This document shows, in pieces, positions 15,392 to 25,475 of a DNA stretch of 48,461 nucleotides. Within the stretch, counting starts at the first letter, position 1. Each line of letters begins with the position of its first letter. The position numbers were made by a program, and so were the translations under genes. The notes beneath the pieces were generated by a model. It saw only the letters and a program-made list of their open reading frames with translations, was not told the origin of the DNA and did no database searches. Origin of the DNA: Coriobacteriia bacterium (GTDB lineage Bacteria; Actinomycetota; Coriobacteriia; WRKU01); assembly GCA_009777935.1 (NCBI GenBank), contig WRKU01000011.1:1-48461 (forward strand). Reading direction: 5' to 3'.

Positions 15392-15760
15392 CTAGAACTT
15401 CAGGCCGGCGCTGCGTGCGCCTTCTGCCAGAGCTTTAACCCTACCGTGATAGATGCGGCCGCCACGGTCGAAAACGACCTCGGTAATCTTCGCATCTTTG
15501 GCGCGCGCGCCGATCGTCTCGCCCACCAAGGTCGCCGCCTCAACGTTCGAGCCGACCTTTCCCTTGCCGAGCAAACCCTTCTCGTTCGATGCCGCCGCCA
15601 CAAGGGTGCAACCGGTTACATCATCGATGAGCTGCGCGCTGATATGCGCGTTTGTCCGTGTCACACGCAGGCGTGGACGCTGAGCCGTGCCGGAAATTTT
15701 GCCGCGCACGCGCGTTTGACGACGCTTGAGGTCGGCGCTTTTCTTCTTCGTCTTAAGCAT
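15392..15760 (-). CDS. rplR: 50S ribosomal protein L18
   Basis: A 122-residue 5S rRNA-binding protein of the central protuberance. The core [20 protein letters not shown] and the end [25 protein letters not shown] are typical. Its ATG overlaps the rplF stop by one base (TAATG), so synthesis of L6 and L18 is coupled. Confidence 0.97.
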   Translation of the reverse strand: MLKTKKKSADLKRRQTRVRGKISGTAQRPRLRVTRTNAHISAQLIDDVTGCTLVAAASNEKGLLGKGKVGSNVEAATLVGETIGARAKDAKITEVVFDRGGRIYHGRVKALAEGARSAGLKF

Positions 15761-16311
15761 TACTTCGCCGCCTTTCCAAGCTTCCTACGTACGTATTCGC
15801 CTTCGTAGCGAATACCCTTGCCTTTATATGGCTCGGGCTTGCGCCACTTGCGAACATCGGCCGCGACCTGACCTACGGCCTGTTTATCGATACCCGAAAC
15901 GATAATTTCCGTCTGAGAGGGGGTCTCAAATTTGATGCCATTGACCGGCTTAACGAGCACCGGATGCGAGAACCCGAGCTGCATCTCGAGGTCAGAACCC
16001 TTCATCTGAGCGCGATAACCCACACCCACGATTTCAAGCTTCTTCGAGTAGCCCTCATTCACGCCAACGACCATGTTGTTTATCAGCGTACGTGCCAAGC
16101 CGTGCTGGCTTCGAGATTCGCGCTCGTCATCGGCGCGCATCACGACCACTTCGCCTTCATCAAGCTTGACGGTCAACAAAGAGGATATCTCTTGCGAGAG
16201 CTCACCTTTGGGCCCCTTCACCGTAACCTTTGTCGAGCCGCTGCTTGAGTTCTCAAGAGAGACCTCAATGCCACTTGGCACGGGAATAGGCATTTTACCG
16301 ATACGTGACAT
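15760..16311 (-). CDS. rplF: 50S ribosomal protein L6
   Basis: A 183-residue protein that binds the 23S rRNA near the factor-binding site. It starts [14 protein letters not shown] and has the conserved C-terminal phrase [17 protein letters not shown] just before the end. A short serine-rich loop ([19 protein letters not shown]) occurs in the first domain. It begins 15 nt after rpsH and overlaps rplR by one base. Confidence 0.97.
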   Translation of the reverse strand: MSRIGKMPIPVPSGIEVSLENSSSGSTKVTVKGPKGELSQEISSLLTVKLDEGEVVVMRADDERESRSQHGLARTLINNMVVGVNEGYSKKLEIVGVGYRAQMKGSDLEMQLGFSHPVLVKPVNGIKFETPSQTEIIVSGIDKQAVGQVAADVRKWRKPEPYKGKGIRYEGEYVRRKLGKAAK

Positions 16312-16326
16312 TACGTCAATCCTTCC

Positions 16327-16725
16327 TTACCATACGTGCGCGAGCACTTCGCCGCCCACGCCTTTTTGCCGTGCGTCGTAGTCGGTCATAATGCCGCTCG
16401 ACGTCGAAATAATTGCAATACCAAGACCACCGAGCACGCGCGGAATCTCTCGGCTGTTCACATAGTTTCGCAGCCCCGGTTTGCTGATGCGCTTAATGCC
16501 GGCGATGGTGCGCTCGTTATCTTGTCCGTACTTAAGGACGATAACGAGCGTATCGCGTGGCGTACTCTTCTCAACGCGATAGTCGGCGATGTAGCCTTCC
16601 TGCAGCAGAATCTTAGCGATCGCCTCAAGCTTCTTGCTCGTTGGCATCGTGCACTGTGGCAGCGTAGCGCTGTTCGCATTACGAATGCGCGTTAGCATGT
16701 CTGCTATGGTGTCGTTCATACTCAT
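16327..16725 (-). CDS. rpsH: 30S ribosomal protein S8
   Basis: A 132-residue primary 16S rRNA-binding protein. The frame is open upstream to 16866, but the family start is [18 protein letters not shown]; the ATG at 16725 has GAGGAGAG 7 nt upstream, whereas the ATG two codons later is too far. The C-terminal [16 protein letters not shown] pattern, which contacts helix 21, is intact. In Escherichia coli S8 represses the spc operon at the L5 site; whether that holds here cannot be seen. Confidence 0.96.
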   Translation of the reverse strand: MSMNDTIADMLTRIRNANSATLPQCTMPTSKKLEAIAKILLQEGYIADYRVEKSTPRDTLVIVLKYGQDNERTIAGIKRISKPGLRNYVNSREIPRVLGGLGIAIISTSSGIMTDYDARQKGVGGEVLAHVW

Positions 16726-16748
16726 AAGATATCTCTCCTCCCCGGCCT

Positions 16749-16934
16749 CTACCAGCTTGCCTTGCGTACGCCGGGTAGCTCGCCCTTGCTCGCCATATCG
16801 CGCAGACAGATACGGCAGATGCCGAAGTCTCGATAGTATGCCCGCGGACGACCACACTTCACGCATCGGTTGTACTTGCGCGTCGAGAACTTAGGCTCGC
16901 GCTTTGCTTTCGCTATCATTGACTTTTTGGCCAT
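16749..16934 (-). CDS. rpsZ: 30S ribosomal protein S14, zinc-binding type Z
   Basis: A 61-residue S14 of the short zinc-containing class. Two CxxC pairs, CVKC and CRIC, separated by twelve residues, form the zinc ribbon; the end [10 protein letters not shown] is the family signature. Being a C+ form, it would normally be the zinc-replete version, with a longer C- paralogue elsewhere if one exists. It lies 10 nt after rplE and 23 nt before rpsH. Confidence 0.96.
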   Translation of the reverse strand: MAKKSMIAKAKREPKFSTRKYNRCVKCGRPRAYYRDFGICRICLRDMASKGELPGVRKASW

Positions 16935-16944
16935 ACTGCGCTCC

Positions 16945-17490
16945 TTATGCTTTCTTCAACGGGAAGCCGAATCCCGTCAAGAGCGCACGAGCGCTCTCAT
17001 CATCGTGAGCCGTCGTTACAATAGTGATGTCCATACCCCGCGTGCGGTCAACTTTGTCGTAGTCAACCTCGGGGAATATCAGCTGTTCGGTAATGCCAAA
17101 GGTATAGTTGCCGCGTCCGTCGAAGCTCTTTGCCGACAGACCACGAAAGTCACGAATACGCGGGATAGCCGTGGCGAGCAAGCGATCGAAGAACTCCCAC
17201 ATGCGATCGCCACGCAACGTCACCTTCACACCGATAGGCATGCCTTCGCGCAGCTTAAAGCCCGCGATAGACTTGCGCGCACGGTTTATCCGCGGCTGCT
17301 GACCGGTGATGGTGCGCAGGTCCTCGATGGCGCCCTCAAGCTGCTTGGCATCGGCGACCGCGTCACCTACCCCCATGTTGACGACGATCTTCTCGATGCG
17401 AGGAATCTGCATCGGGTTATGCAGAGACAGCTCGTCTTTAATCTTCGGAGCAACCTCTTTAACGTACTTTTCTTTCAGCCGTGGGGCCAT
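16945..17490 (-). CDS. rplE: 50S ribosomal protein L5
   Basis: A 181-residue 5S rRNA- and P-tRNA-contacting protein. The frame is open to 17562, but the homologous start is [13 protein letters not shown], an ATG at 17490 just after the rplX stop (13-nt gap). Conserved phrases include [31 protein letters not shown] and the end [24 protein letters not shown]. No anomalies. Confidence 0.96.
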   Translation of the reverse strand: MAPRLKEKYVKEVAPKIKDELSLHNPMQIPRIEKIVVNMGVGDAVADAKQLEGAIEDLRTITGQQPRINRARKSIAGFKLREGMPIGVKVTLRGDRMWEFFDRLLATAIPRIRDFRGLSAKSFDGRGNYTFGITEQLIFPEVDYDKVDRTRGMDITIVTTAHDDESARALLTGFGFPLKKA

Positions 17491-17503
17491 ACCTCTTGCC
17501 TTC

Positions 17504-17824
17504 CTACTCGAACTCGGCGCCACATACTTTGCACAGGCGAACCCGTGCGCCGTCGTCGGCACGCTTGATGCCTACACGCGTAGGCTTGTTGCACTTCGGG
17601 CAGACCAGCATCACGTTGCTCACGTGAATAGGCAGCTCCATATCGCGGAATCCGCCTTTCTGGTTCTGCTGCGTCGGGCGCACTGCTTTCTTGGCGACGG
17701 CGATGTGCTCGCACACCACACGCTCGCGTTGCGGATATGCACGCAGCACGCGCGACTCCTTGCCCTTATCTTTGCCGGCGATAACGACCACCTTATCGCC
17801 CTTTCTGATACGAAACTTAGCCAT
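17504..17824 (-). CDS. rplX: 50S ribosomal protein L24
   Basis: A 106-residue assembly-initiator protein. It opens with the KOW motif ([20 protein letters not shown]). The C-terminal half carries CPKC and CKVC pairs, a zinc-ribbon-like feature of many actinobacterial L24 proteins. The start is the ATG at 17824 rather than the TTG at 17830, because GGTAGGGG lies 6 nt before the ATG and would directly abut the TTG. Confidence 0.96.
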   Translation of the reverse strand: MAKFRIRKGDKVVVIAGKDKGKESRVLRAYPQRERVVCEHIAVAKKAVRPTQQNQKGGFRDMELPIHVSNVMLVCPKCNKPTRVGIKRADDGARVRLCKVCGAEFE

Positions 17825-17838
17825 TTTCAACCCCTACC

Positions 17839-18210
17839 TTACAGCACTTCCGGTGCCAGCGAGACGATCTTCATGTATCTCTTGTCGCGCAGCTCGCGTG
17901 CGACCGGCCCGAAGATGCGCGTACCGCGCGGATTACCCGTGGCCGGGTCAATGACGACGGCCGCGTTGTCATCGAACTTGATGTAGCTGCCATCCTTGCG
18001 GCGATGCTCCTTGACGCAACGCACGACGACGGCCTGGACGATCTCGCCCTTTTTGACGCCAGAGTTCGGCTGGGCCTCTTTGACCGAGCACACAATTACG
18101 TCGCCCACGCGCGCATAGCGACGCTTCGAGCCACCGAGTACCTTGATGCACGCGAGCTTGCGGGCACCCGAGTTATCGGCCGCTTTGAGTCTGGTTTCTG
18201 ACTGAATCAT
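17839..18210 (-). CDS. rplN: 50S ribosomal protein L14
   Basis: A 123-residue protein at the subunit interface near L19. It begins [19 protein letters not shown] and shows [22 protein letters not shown], and the end [18 protein letters not shown], all typical. It starts 20 nt after rpsQ and ends 14 nt before rplX. Confidence 0.97.
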   Translation of the reverse strand: MIQSETRLKAADNSGARKLACIKVLGGSKRRYARVGDVIVCSVKEAQPNSGVKKGEIVQAVVVRCVKEHRRKDGSYIKFDDNAAVVIDPATGNPRGTRIFGPVARELRDKRYMKIVSLAPEVL

Positions 18211-18230
18211 TGCCGGTCCCGTTCCTTCTC

Positions 18231-18482
18231 CTATTTCGCCTTCTCGACGATCTCGATGAGGCGCCAGTGCTTCATCTTTGACAGTGGACGTGTCGCCATA
18301 ACCGTAACCGTATCGCCCACGCCGGCCTCGTTGCCCTCATCGTGGGCATGAAGCTTGCTCGTGGTCGTGATCATCTTTCCGTAAAGCGGATGCTTCTTAC
18401 GCCGTGAGATTTGGACAACGATCGTCTTATCGCTGGCCGCACTTACGACGGTTCCGGTAAACGTTTTGCGATTATTGCGCAT
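18231..18482 (-). CDS. rpsQ: 30S ribosomal protein S17
   Basis: An 83-residue OB-fold protein that binds 16S rRNA early in assembly. The open frame extends to a TTG at 18494, but GGAG at 18489-18492 sits 6 nt before the ATG at 18482, which gives the family start [14 protein letters not shown]. The gene therefore overlaps the end of rpmC by 11 nt. Conserved phrases are [19 protein letters not shown] and the C-terminal [11 protein letters not shown]. Confidence 0.95.
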   Translation of the reverse strand: MRNNRKTFTGTVVSAASDKTIVVQISRRKKHPLYGKMITTTSKLHAHDEGNEAGVGDTVTVMATRPLSKMKHWRLIEIVEKAK

Positions 18483-18681
18483 CTGAAGCTCCAACTATCT
18501 CTCGTGAGCGCGTCTCGGTGAGCAAACGCGCGATCGTCCTCTTGACTTGACCAATCTTGCTCGTGTCATCGACCTGACCGGTCGCAAGACGGAAGCGCAA
18601 GTTGAAAAGTTCTTCGCGCGCGTTTACGAGCTCCTGAGCAAGCTGCTCGTCAGGCAACGCGGCTACATCCTGTGCTTTCAT
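18472..18681 (-). CDS. rpmC: 50S ribosomal protein L29
   Basis: A 69-residue two-helix protein at the exit of the nascent-chain tunnel. It shows ELAQELVNAREELFNLRFRLATGQ and the IGQVKRTIARLLTETR helix. Its stop lies 11 nt inside rpsQ, and it starts 3 nt after rplP, so the three genes are tightly coupled. Confidence 0.96.
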   Translation of the reverse strand: MKAQDVAALPDEQLAQELVNAREELFNLRFRLATGQVDDTSKIGQVKRTIARLLTETRSREIVGASDAQ

Positions 18682-18684
18682 CCT

Positions 18685-19107
18685 CTACGCCTCCTTCTCT
18701 TCTTCTCGAACAACGAACTTCGTCTTAACGGGCATCTTATGCTGAGCAAGGCGAATTGCTTCACGGGCGACCTCTTCGTCGACCCCTGCAACCTCGAACA
18801 TCACGCGTCCCGGCTTTACCACGGCAACCCACTTCTCGGGGTTACCCTTACCCGAACCCATGCGAGTCTCGGCAGGTTTTTGCGTAATCGGCTTGTCAGG
18901 GAAGATAGTAATCCATACCTGACCACCACGCTTCATGTAGCGCGTCATGGCAACACGGGCAGCCTCAATCTGGCGGCTGGTAATCCAGCCCTTTTCCAGT
19001 GTCTGCATACCGTACTCGCCAAAGGTAACCTTCGTGCCACCTTTTGCTTTGCCCTTCATCGAACCGCGCTGCACCTTGCGGTACTTTACGCGCTTTGGCA
19101 TCAACAT
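18685..19107 (-). CDS. rplP: 50S ribosomal protein L16
   Basis: A 140-residue protein next to the A-site tRNA elbow. It opens [20 protein letters not shown] and contains [35 protein letters not shown]-type sequence; the arginine around position 82 that is hydroxylated in some bacteria lies in the [17 protein letters not shown] region. The ATG overlaps the rpsC stop by one base (TAATG). Confidence 0.97.
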   Translation of the reverse strand: MLMPKRVKYRKVQRGSMKGKAKGGTKVTFGEYGMQTLEKGWITSRQIEAARVAMTRYMKRGGQVWITIFPDKPITQKPAETRMGSGKGNPEKWVAVVKPGRVMFEVAGVDEEVAREAIRLAQHKMPVKTKFVVREEEKEA

Positions 19108-19823
19108 TACTTACGACCTCCCCCGCCTCGGTTATTGCGACGGTTCCCTCCACGCGGTGCGCGTACACCCTCAAGTGCAGGGTTAAGTGGCGGCTGACCC
19201 GGCATGACTTCGCCGTGATAGATCCAGACCTTGACGCCGATGATACCCATCGGTGTCTGCGCGCGTGCGGTACCGTAGTCGATACGAGCACGCAAGGTGT
19301 GAAGCGGCACACGGCCTTCGCGGTACCACTCGCGGCGAGACATCTCGGCACCGCCAAGACGGCCGGAGACCTGTACGCGAATGCCCTTCGCACCACTCTT
19401 CATTGCCGTGGTGACGGCCTTGCGCATCGCACGACGAAACGCTACGCGCCCCACGAGCTGGTCGGCAATCGACTGTGCCACGAGCGTGGCATCGAGTTCG
19501 GGACGCACGACCTCGGTAATCTTAACATCAACCGAGCCATCGGTAATCTTGAGAATCTCCTTGCGAAGCTCGTCGATCTCTGCACCGCCCTTACCGATGA
19601 CGATACCCGGGCGCGCCGTGTGCACATTGACGTAGACCTTCTCGCCTTTACGCTCGATGAAGATGTTGCTCACCGAAGCACGCGCCAGACGCTTCTCAAG
19701 GAATGTGCGGAGCTCGATATCGTTGGCGAGCGTCTTCGCATAGTCCTTGCCACCGAACCAGTTGGAGCGGTGTTGCTCGGTCATGCCGAGGCGAAAACCT
19801 GTCGGATTGACTTTCTGACCCAT
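19107..19823 (-). CDS. rpsC: 30S ribosomal protein S3
   Basis: A 238-residue protein of the mRNA entry channel. The KH domain has [16 protein letters not shown], and the C-terminal domain has [19 protein letters not shown] basic glycine- and arginine-rich tail ([15 protein letters not shown]) closes the protein. It starts 2 nt after rplV and overlaps rplP by one base. Confidence 0.97.
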   Translation of the reverse strand: MGQKVNPTGFRLGMTEQHRSNWFGGKDYAKTLANDIELRTFLEKRLARASVSNIFIERKGEKVYVNVHTARPGIVIGKGGAEIDELRKEILKITDGSVDVKITEVVRPELDATLVAQSIADQLVGRVAFRRAMRKAVTTAMKSGAKGIRVQVSGRLGGAEMSRREWYREGRVPLHTLRARIDYGTARAQTPMGIIGVKVWIYHGEVMPGQPPLNPALEGVRAPRGGNRRNNRGGGGRK

Positions 19824-19825
19824 AC

Positions 19826-20176
19826 TTACTCCTTGGTTCCTACCACCACGGTAATGTGGCTGGTGCGTTTACGAATACGATACGCCATGCCGCGCGCGCG
19901 CGGACGGATACGCTTGAGCGTCGGTCCTTCGTCGGCAAAACATGCGACGATAGTAAGGTCCTCAGCGTTCGCCTGATGGTTGTTTTCGGCGTTGCTCGCG
20001 GCACTGTTGACGACCTTGAGGATCGTCTCGGCGGCGGCACGGTCGCTGAACTGCAGAATCGTACGAGCCTCCGGTACCGATTTGCCACGGATAAGGTCGA
20101 GCACAAGGCGCGCTTTACGCGGCGCAATGCGCTGGAACTTTGCTACTGCTTGAGACTGTATGCCGTCTTGTTGCAT
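19826..20176 (-). CDS. rplV: 50S ribosomal protein L22
   Basis: A 116-residue protein whose loop lines the peptide exit tunnel. It has [21 protein letters not shown] and the loop end [22 protein letters not shown]; the tip residues where macrolide-resistance changes occur look ordinary. The N terminus ([16 protein letters not shown]) is slightly longer than in E. coli, as in other actinobacteria. Confidence 0.97.
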   Translation of the reverse strand: MQQDGIQSQAVAKFQRIAPRKARLVLDLIRGKSVPEARTILQFSDRAAAETILKVVNSAASNAENNHQANAEDLTIVACFADEGPTLKRIRPRARGMAYRIRKRTSHITVVVGTKE

Positions 20177-20188
20177 GTGCCTGCCCCC

Positions 20189-20440
20189 TTAGTGCCCGCG
20201 GTAGGTGCGCGTCGGGCTGAACTCGCCCAATTTGTGCCCTACCATCGACTCGGTGATGTAGACAGGAACGTGCTTGCGACCATCGTGGACCGCAATCGTG
20301 TGGCCAACCATCTCAGGGAAAATCGTCGAGGCGCGTGACCACGTCTTGACGACGTCCTTTTTGCCTTCTTCATTCATCTTCTGCACACGCATAAGCAAGC
20401 GAGGTTCGACGAACGGTCCTTTTTTCAGACTTCTACTCAC
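20189..20440 (-). CDS. rpsS: 30S ribosomal protein S19, short C terminus
   Basis: An 83-residue protein of the 30S head. It begins [15 protein letters not shown] and ends at [13 protein letters not shown], so it lacks the eight to ten basic residues that usually follow (type AKDDRKAKRR). That tail is disordered in many structures and shorter forms exist, so this is probably normal for the lineage. It lies 14 nt after rplB. Confidence 0.96.
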   Translation of the reverse strand: MSRSLKKGPFVEPRLLMRVQKMNEEGKKDVVKTWSRASTIFPEMVGHTIAVHDGRKHVPVYITESMVGHKLGEFSPTRTYRGH

Positions 20441-20454
20441 AGTACCCTCCTCGG

Positions 20455-21285
20455 TTACTTCTTACGGCGCCTGATGATGAGGCGATTGGTCGATTTGTTC
20501 TTCTTGCGGGTGCGGTGGCCTTTCGTCGGCACACCCCACGGGGTCACGGGATGGCGGCCGGCAGATTTGTTCTTACCCTCGCCACCACCGTGTGGATGGT
20601 CAACCGGGTTCATTGCGGTACCGCGTACGCTGGGACGCACACCTTTGTGACGCATGCGGCCTGCCTTGCCCCAGTTGATGTTGGCGTGCTCGGCGTTGCC
20701 GACCTCACCAATGGTGGCACGGCACTCGATGAGCACACGGCGCATCTCAGAACTCGGCATACGCAAAATGGCGTACGTGCCCTCTTTACCCATGAGCTGG
20801 ATACTGGTGCCGGCGCTACGTGCGAGTGCCGCGCCTTTGCCAGGCTCAAGCTCGACGGCATGTACGACCGTACCGACCGGGATATCTTTAAGCTTCAGTG
20901 CACAGCCGGGCTTGATATCGCTGCCCTCACCGCTCGTAATCATCTGGCCGACCTCAAGGCCCTTCGGCGCGAGGATGTAGCGCTTTTCACCATCGGCATA
21001 GTGGAGTAACGCGATGCGCGCATTACGATTCGGGTCGTACTCAATCGTCGCAACCTTAGCCGGGATACCGTCCTTGTTGCGCTTGAAGTCGATGACGCGG
21101 TAACGACGCTTGTGGCCGCCACCCTGATGACGCACGGTGATGCGACCGTTGTTGTTACGCCCACCCTTCTTGTGGAGCGGCTCAAGCAACGACTTCTCCG
21201 GTGTCGTGCAGGTAATCTCGGAAAAGTCCGAGACCGACATACCGCGACGGCCGGGAGAGGTTGGCTTATATTTCTTGACTCCCAT
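20455..21285 (-). CDS. rplB: 50S ribosomal protein L2
   Basis: A 276-residue protein needed for subunit joining and peptidyl transfer. It starts [21 protein letters not shown]. The conserved C-terminal block [18 protein letters not shown] contains the histidine implicated in peptidyl-transferase function, and [19 protein letters not shown] closes the protein. It lies 9 nt after rplW. Confidence 0.98.
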   Translation of the reverse strand: MGVKKYKPTSPGRRGMSVSDFSEITCTTPEKSLLEPLHKKGGRNNNGRITVRHQGGGHKRRYRVIDFKRNKDGIPAKVATIEYDPNRNARIALLHYADGEKRYILAPKGLEVGQMITSGEGSDIKPGCALKLKDIPVGTVVHAVELEPGKGAALARSAGTSIQLMGKEGTYAILRMPSSEMRRVLIECRATIGEVGNAEHANINWGKAGRMRHKGVRPSVRGTAMNPVDHPHGGGEGKNKSAGRHPVTPWGVPTKGHRTRKKNKSTNRLIIRRRKK

Positions 21286-21294
21286 GTTACGCTC

Positions 21295-21597
21295 CTACAC
21301 TCCCGGGAAGAGGTCAATCTTGTCGCCCTCGGCGAGCGTGACAAGCGCCTTTTTCCAGCTTTTCGTGTGACCCAACTGATACCGAACGCGGCGTGGTTTA
21401 CCTGCCACGTTCATCGTATTGACTTTGACAACCGTGACGCCGAAAATCTCTTCGACGGCTTGGGCAATCTGCGGCTTCGACGCTGACTTAGCAACCTCAA
21501 ACGTATAGACGTTGTTGGTCTCCATCGCATAGAGCGACTTCTCGCTCACGATAGGACGAAGGATGACTCCGCGAGGGTTGTGTGTGGTTGCAGCCAT
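21295..21597 (-). CDS. rplW: 50S ribosomal protein L23
   Basis: A 100-residue tunnel-exit protein that docks trigger factor and SRP. Conserved phrases are [45 protein letters not shown] and the basic loop [19 protein letters not shown]. Its ATG overlaps the rplD stop by one base (TAATG). Confidence 0.97.
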   Translation of the reverse strand: MAATTHNPRGVILRPIVSEKSLYAMETNNVYTFEVAKSASKPQIAQAVEEIFGVTVVKVNTMNVAGKPRRVRYQLGHTKSWKKALVTLAEGDKIDLFPGV

Positions 21598-22223
21598 TAG
21601 CCGAGCACCTCCTCGATAAACTTCAGCGCATCTTTCGAGATAACGAGCATCTTGTTGTCGATGATGTCGTAGGTGTTGACCTCAAAGGCAAAGATGACGC
21701 GACAGCGGTCAATGTTGCGCAAGGAAAGATAGGCGTTGTCGTCCTCGTTGCCGACGATAACGGTAACCTTCTTACCCTCAAGACCGAGCTCCTTGAGAAG
21801 CGCAGCACCGGCTTTTGTCGACGGCTCGGCAAAGTCGAACTTATCGACGACAACAAGCTGCTCGTCGGCGAGTTTAGCCGAAAGTGCACTGCGCATGGCC
21901 AGCTTGATGACCTTGTTCGGCACCTTGAACGCATAGCTGCGCGGGCTGGGGCCAAAGGTGACACCACCGCCGACCCACTGTGGCGCACGAATCGTACCCT
22001 GGCGCGCACGACCGGTGCCTTTTTGGCGCCACGGCTTTCTGCCGCCGCCACGCACCATGCTGCGCGTTTTCGTCGCATGCGAGCCACTGCGAATCGCCGC
22101 AAGCTGGCTACGCACGACCGTGTGCATCGCAAAGGTGTTGGGCTCGATTGCGAAGATGTCGTCGGTCGCCTTGACCGCCGTCTTCTTCGTGCCCTTTGCA
22201 TCGAATGTCCTGATAGTTGCCAT
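21597..22223 (-). CDS. rplD: 50S ribosomal protein L4
   Basis: A 208-residue protein with a globular domain on 23S domain I and a long loop into the exit tunnel. The loop sequence RGGGRKPWRQKGTGRARQGT followed by IRAPQWVGGGVTFGP is intact. In E. coli L4 autoregulates the S10 operon by acting on the leader before rpsJ. Here the only large spacer in this part of the operon lies after rpsJ and holds structured element A. rplD starts 22 nt after rplC. Confidence 0.97.
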   Translation of the reverse strand: MATIRTFDAKGTKKTAVKATDDIFAIEPNTFAMHTVVRSQLAAIRSGSHATKTRSMVRGGGRKPWRQKGTGRARQGTIRAPQWVGGGVTFGPSPRSYAFKVPNKVIKLAMRSALSAKLADEQLVVVDKFDFAEPSTKAGAALLKELGLEGKKVTVIVGNEDDNAYLSLRNIDRCRVIFAFEVNTYDIIDNKMLVISKDALKFIEEVLG

Positions 22224-22245
22224 GTTGTGTTGCTCCCCCTGCCCT

Positions 22246-22866
22246 TTACGCCTTGACGGTCAAGAGCGCACCACGGCCACCGGGAACGGCGCCTTTGACG
22301 AGCAAAAGGTTCTGCTCGGGGTCGACCTTGACGACATCAAGATTGCGGACAGTTACGGTATCATTGCCCATACGACCGGGCATCTTGCGACCTTTGAATA
22401 CACGCGCAGGAGTTGCTGCCTGACCGATTGAGCCGGGTGTACGATGAAAGTGTGAGCCGTGGCTGGCACGACCACCACTAAAGTTATGACGTTTGATAAC
22501 ACCGGCAAAGCCTTTACCTTTGCTGGTACCGGAGACGTTAACGCTTTTAATATCCTCGAAGTCAGCGACGGTAATAGTGTCGCCGGCTTTGAGCTCGGTC
22601 GGCTCGCTAAGACGAATCTCGGCGAGATGCTTGTAGGCAGTCTTAGCCTGCTTATTGTTCTTCGTGATATGACCGGCCGTCGGCTTATTGACCGTATCGA
22701 TTTCGACCTCACCGAAGCCAACCTGTATCGCATCGTAGCCATCTTTTTCGGCCGTCTTCACCTGGGTAATGACGCACGGTCCGGCCTCGATGACGGTCAC
22801 CGGGATGAGGTTGCCGTCCTCAGACCACACCTGGGTCATACCCAACTTTTTGCCTAATATCTTCAT
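22246..22866 (-). CDS. rplC: 50S ribosomal protein L3
   Basis: A 206-residue protein whose extension reaches the peptidyl-transferase centre. The core NFSGGRASHGSHFHRTPGSI and GRKMPGRMGN are typical; the latter includes the glutamine methylated in some species within the preceding region. The start ATG (MKILGKKLGMTQVW) has no recognisable Shine-Dalgarno: GCTAGCCGCCAGAC abuts it directly, and this sequence is part of the conserved surroundings of structured element A. Initiation may therefore depend on that structure or on translation coming from upstream. Confidence 0.97.
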   Translation of the reverse strand: MKILGKKLGMTQVWSEDGNLIPVTVIEAGPCVITQVKTAEKDGYDAIQVGFGEVEIDTVNKPTAGHITKNNKQAKTAYKHLAEIRLSEPTELKAGDTITVADFEDIKSVNVSGTSKGKGFAGVIKRHNFSGGRASHGSHFHRTPGSIGQAATPARVFKGRKMPGRMGNDTVTVRNLDVVKVDPEQNLLLVKGAVPGGRGALLTVKA

Positions 22867-22880
22867 GTCTGGCGGCTAGC

Positions 22881-22983
22881 TAAATCACGTCTAAGTGCGT
22901 CGAGCTGCGTAGCGATTCGTGCTCACGACCGTTAAGGTCGCTGCGCGCCAAATCAACTTGCTCTCCTTCTTACACACGATTTA
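22881..22983 (-). repeat. Copy A of a dispersed structured element (rpsJ-rplC spacer)
   Basis: In the mRNA sense the element opens TAAATCGTGTGTAAG and closes CTTAGACGTGATTTA, arms that pair with few mismatches. Shared blocks are GTGTAAGAAGGAGAGCAA near the 5' end and GCAGCTCGACGCACTTAGAC near the 3' end. The interior holds a hairpin CGACC-TTAAC-GGTCG nested in a longer stem. Like copy B it is bordered outside by GAAGGCAACGAT and AGCTAGCCGCCAGAC. It fills an unusually long 168-bp gap inside the S10 operon. A 21-codon frame from a TTG just after AGGAG is also open, so a leader peptide is an alternative reading. Confidence 0.7.
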
Positions 22984-23034
22984 TCGTTGCCTTCCCCTTT
23001 CTCGTGAAACTTGAGTCTGCGCTCAGTGGTTTCC

Positions 23035-23358
23035 TTATGCCTTAATCTCGATTTCAACGCCGGCAGGAAGGTCGAGGCGACGTAGCGAGTCGGCCGTCTT
23101 GTCTCCCACCTTTGTAATATCAATGAGACGCTTGTGTGTACGAATTTCGAACTGCTCACGACTATCCTTGTCGACGTGCGGTCCCCGGATAACGCAGTAA
23201 AGATTGCGCGACGTTGGCAGCGGGATAGGACCGGCAATCTCGGCACCGGTCTTAATCGCCGTATCGACGATCTTTTTCGCGCTCAGGTCGACGACCTCGT
23301 GATCGTAGCCCTGTAGGCGAATGCGAATCTTTTGCTTTGCTGCTGCTGTTGCCACCAT
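23035..23358 (-). CDS. rpsJ: 30S ribosomal protein S10
   Basis: A 107-residue protein of the 30S head. Core [20 protein letters not shown] and [29 protein letters not shown] are typical. ATG at 23358 lies 3 nt after AAGGAG and a GTG one codon later lies 6 nt after it, so either may be used. It starts only 11 nt after fusA, so the str and S10 operons are joined with no tuf gene between, and no separate S10 promoter was seen. Confidence 0.97.
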   Translation of the reverse strand: MVATAAAKQKIRIRLQGYDHEVVDLSAKKIVDTAIKTGAEIAGPIPLPTSRNLYCVIRGPHVDKDSREQFEIRTHKRLIDITKVGDKTADSLRRLDLPAGVEIEIKA

Positions 23359-23369
23359 CTGCTCCTTCG

Positions 23370-25460
23370 TTAACCTGTCACGCCCATTTTCGCCGCGACT
23401 TCCTCGGCGATTGACTTTGGAACCGGCTTGTACGCGCCAAAATGCATCGTGTAGACGGCACGTCCCTGCGACTTACTACGCAGATCGGTCGAGTAACCAA
23501 ACATCTCGGAGAGCGGTACCTCTGCGTTGACGACCTTGGCACCGGCGCGATCTTCCATCGCTCCGATATGTCCACGACGCGAGCTGAGGTCGCCCATAAC
23601 GTCACCCATGTACTCTTCGGGTGTGACGACTTCGACGTCCATGACTGGTTCAAGCAACACGGGGTTCGAGCGCTTGAGCGCTTCCTTGACCGCCATCGAA
23701 CCGGCGATTTTGAACGCCATCTCGCTTGAGTCGACCTCGTGGTGCGACCCATCGATGAGCTCGATCTTGATGTCGACGGTCGGAAAGCCCGAAAGCACTC
23801 CGGTATTGAGTGCTTCCTGGATGCCCTTGTCGACACTAGGGATGTATTCTTTGGGGATAGCGCCTCCGACAATCTTGCTCTCAAACTCGTAGCCGGCGCC
23901 GGGCTCTTGCGGGATGAGGTTGATGATAACGTGACCGTACTGGCCGCGTCCACCAGACTGACGGGCGAACTTCATGTCGACATTGTCGACCTGTTTGCCG
24001 GCCGTCTCTCTGTAGGCAACCTGCGGTTTACCGATATTCGCCTCGATCTTAAATTCACGTAGCAAACGGTCGACAATGACCTCGAGATGAAGTTCGCCCA
24101 TACCGGCGATAATCGTCTGACCGGTCTCTTGATCGGTGCGTACACGGAAGGTAGGGTCTTCCTCAGCCAGACGCGCGAGTGCGATGCCTAGCTTGTCTTG
24201 CTCGGCCTTGGTCTTTGGCTCGATTGCGATGTCGATAACGGGATCGGGAAAGACCATCGACTCAAGAACAACGGGAGCCTTTTCATCACAGAGCGTGTCG
24301 CCCGTCGAGGTATCTTTGAGGCCAACGGCAGCGACGATATCGCCTGCGCGGCAGGCGTTGATGTCCTCACGATTATTTGCGTGCATCTGCAGAAGGCGCC
24401 CGATGCGCTCTTTCTTGCCCTTGAGCGAGTTGAGCACATAACTGCCACTCTCAAGCGTGCCCGAGTAGACACGGAAGTAGGTGAGCTTGCCGACGAAGGG
24501 GTCGGTCATAACCTTGAACGCGAGCGCTGCGAAGGGCTCTTTGGGGTCCGGCTTGCGCTCGACCTCGGCGCCTGTCTTGGCGTCTTCACCCTTAATGGGC
24601 GGCACGTCGAGCGGGCTGGGAAGATATGCGACGACCGCATCGAGCATCTGCTGGACGCCCTTGTTCTTGAAGGCCGATCCGCAGATGACCGGCGTCATCG
24701 TACAGGCAATCGTTGCCTTGCGCAGGCCTGCTTTGAGCTGCTCGGCCGTGATGGCGTCTTCGTCTTCGAGATAGAGCATCATGAGCTCATCGTCGCAGTC
24801 CGCTGCCGCCTCAATGATGGCCTTGCGGGCCTCTGTTGCTTGCTGAAGGTATTCGTCGGGAATATCACCGACGGTGGGGTTTTCGTTCTTGTCGTCATCG
24901 GAAAAGAAAACGGCATTCATCTCCACGAGGTCGATGATGCCTTTGAAGTTGTCCTCTGCGCCCATCGGAATCTGAATAGGCACCGCGTTAGCAGCGAGAC
25001 GATCCTTCATCATGTCAATGACGTTGGTAAAGTCTGCGCCGGTGCGGTCCATCTTGTTAACAAACGCCATGCGAGGAACGTGGTAGTTCTCGGCCTGGCG
25101 CCAGACGGTCTCGGACTGCGGCTGCACGCCGCCAACCGCACAAAAAACTGCAACCGCGCCATCGAGCACGCGCAAACTGCGCTCGACCTCGACGGTAAAG
25201 TCGACGTGGCCCGGCGTATCGATAATCTGAATACGATGATCGCCCCAAAAGCACGTCGTCGCAGCGCTCGTGATAGTGATGCCACGTTCTTGCTCTTGCT
25301 CCATCCAGTCCATCGTGGCTTGGCCTTCGTGAACTTCGCCAAGCTTGTGCGATTTGCCGGTGTAGTAGAGAATGCGCTCGGTCGTCGTCGTTTTACCTGC
25401 ATCAATGTGAGCCATGATGCCGATGTTGCGCGTGTTATCGAGGGAGTACGTTTTAGCCAT
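23370..25460 (-). CDS. fusA: Elongation factor G
   Basis: A 696-residue GTPase that drives translocation of tRNA and mRNA. G1 is [10 protein letters not shown]2 falls in the following switch, G3 is DTPGH and G4 is NKMD. Domains II-V follow with ordinary length; the domain IV phrase GGRGQYGHV and the domain V end are conserved. It lies 15 nt after rpsG and 11 nt before rpsJ. In many actinobacteria tuf follows fusA; here it does not, so EF-Tu must be encoded elsewhere. Confidence 0.98.
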   Translation of the reverse strand: MAKTYSLDNTRNIGIMAHIDAGKTTTTERILYYTGKSHKLGEVHEGQATMDWMEQEQERGITITSAATTCFWGDHRIQIIDTPGHVDFTVEVERSLRVLDGAVAVFCAVGGVQPQSETVWRQAENYHVPRMAFVNKMDRTGADFTNVIDMMKDRLAANAVPIQIPMGAEDNFKGIIDLVEMNAVFFSDDDKNENPTVGDIPDEYLQQATEARKAIIEAAADCDDELMMLYLEDEDAITAEQLKAGLRKATIACTMTPVICGSAFKNKGVQQMLDAVVAYLPSPLDVPPIKGEDAKTGAEVERKPDPKEPFAALAFKVMTDPFVGKLTYFRVYSGTLESGSYVLNSLKGKKERIGRLLQMHANNREDINACRAGDIVAAVGLKDTSTGDTLCDEKAPVVLESMVFPDPVIDIAIEPKTKAEQDKLGIALARLAEEDPTFRVRTDQETGQTIIAGMGELHLEVIVDRLLREFKIEANIGKPQVAYRETAGKQVDNVDMKFARQSGGRGQYGHVIINLIPQEPGAGYEFESKIVGGAIPKEYIPSVDKGIQEALNTGVLSGFPTVDIKIELIDGSHHEVDSSEMAFKIAGSMAVKEALKRSNPVLLEPVMDVEVVTPEEYMGDVMGDLSSRRGHIGAMEDRAGAKVVNAEVPLSEMFGYSTDLRSKSQGRAVYTMHFGAYKPVPKSIAEEVAAKMGVTG

Positions 25461-25475
25461 GAGTCTCGATATCCT

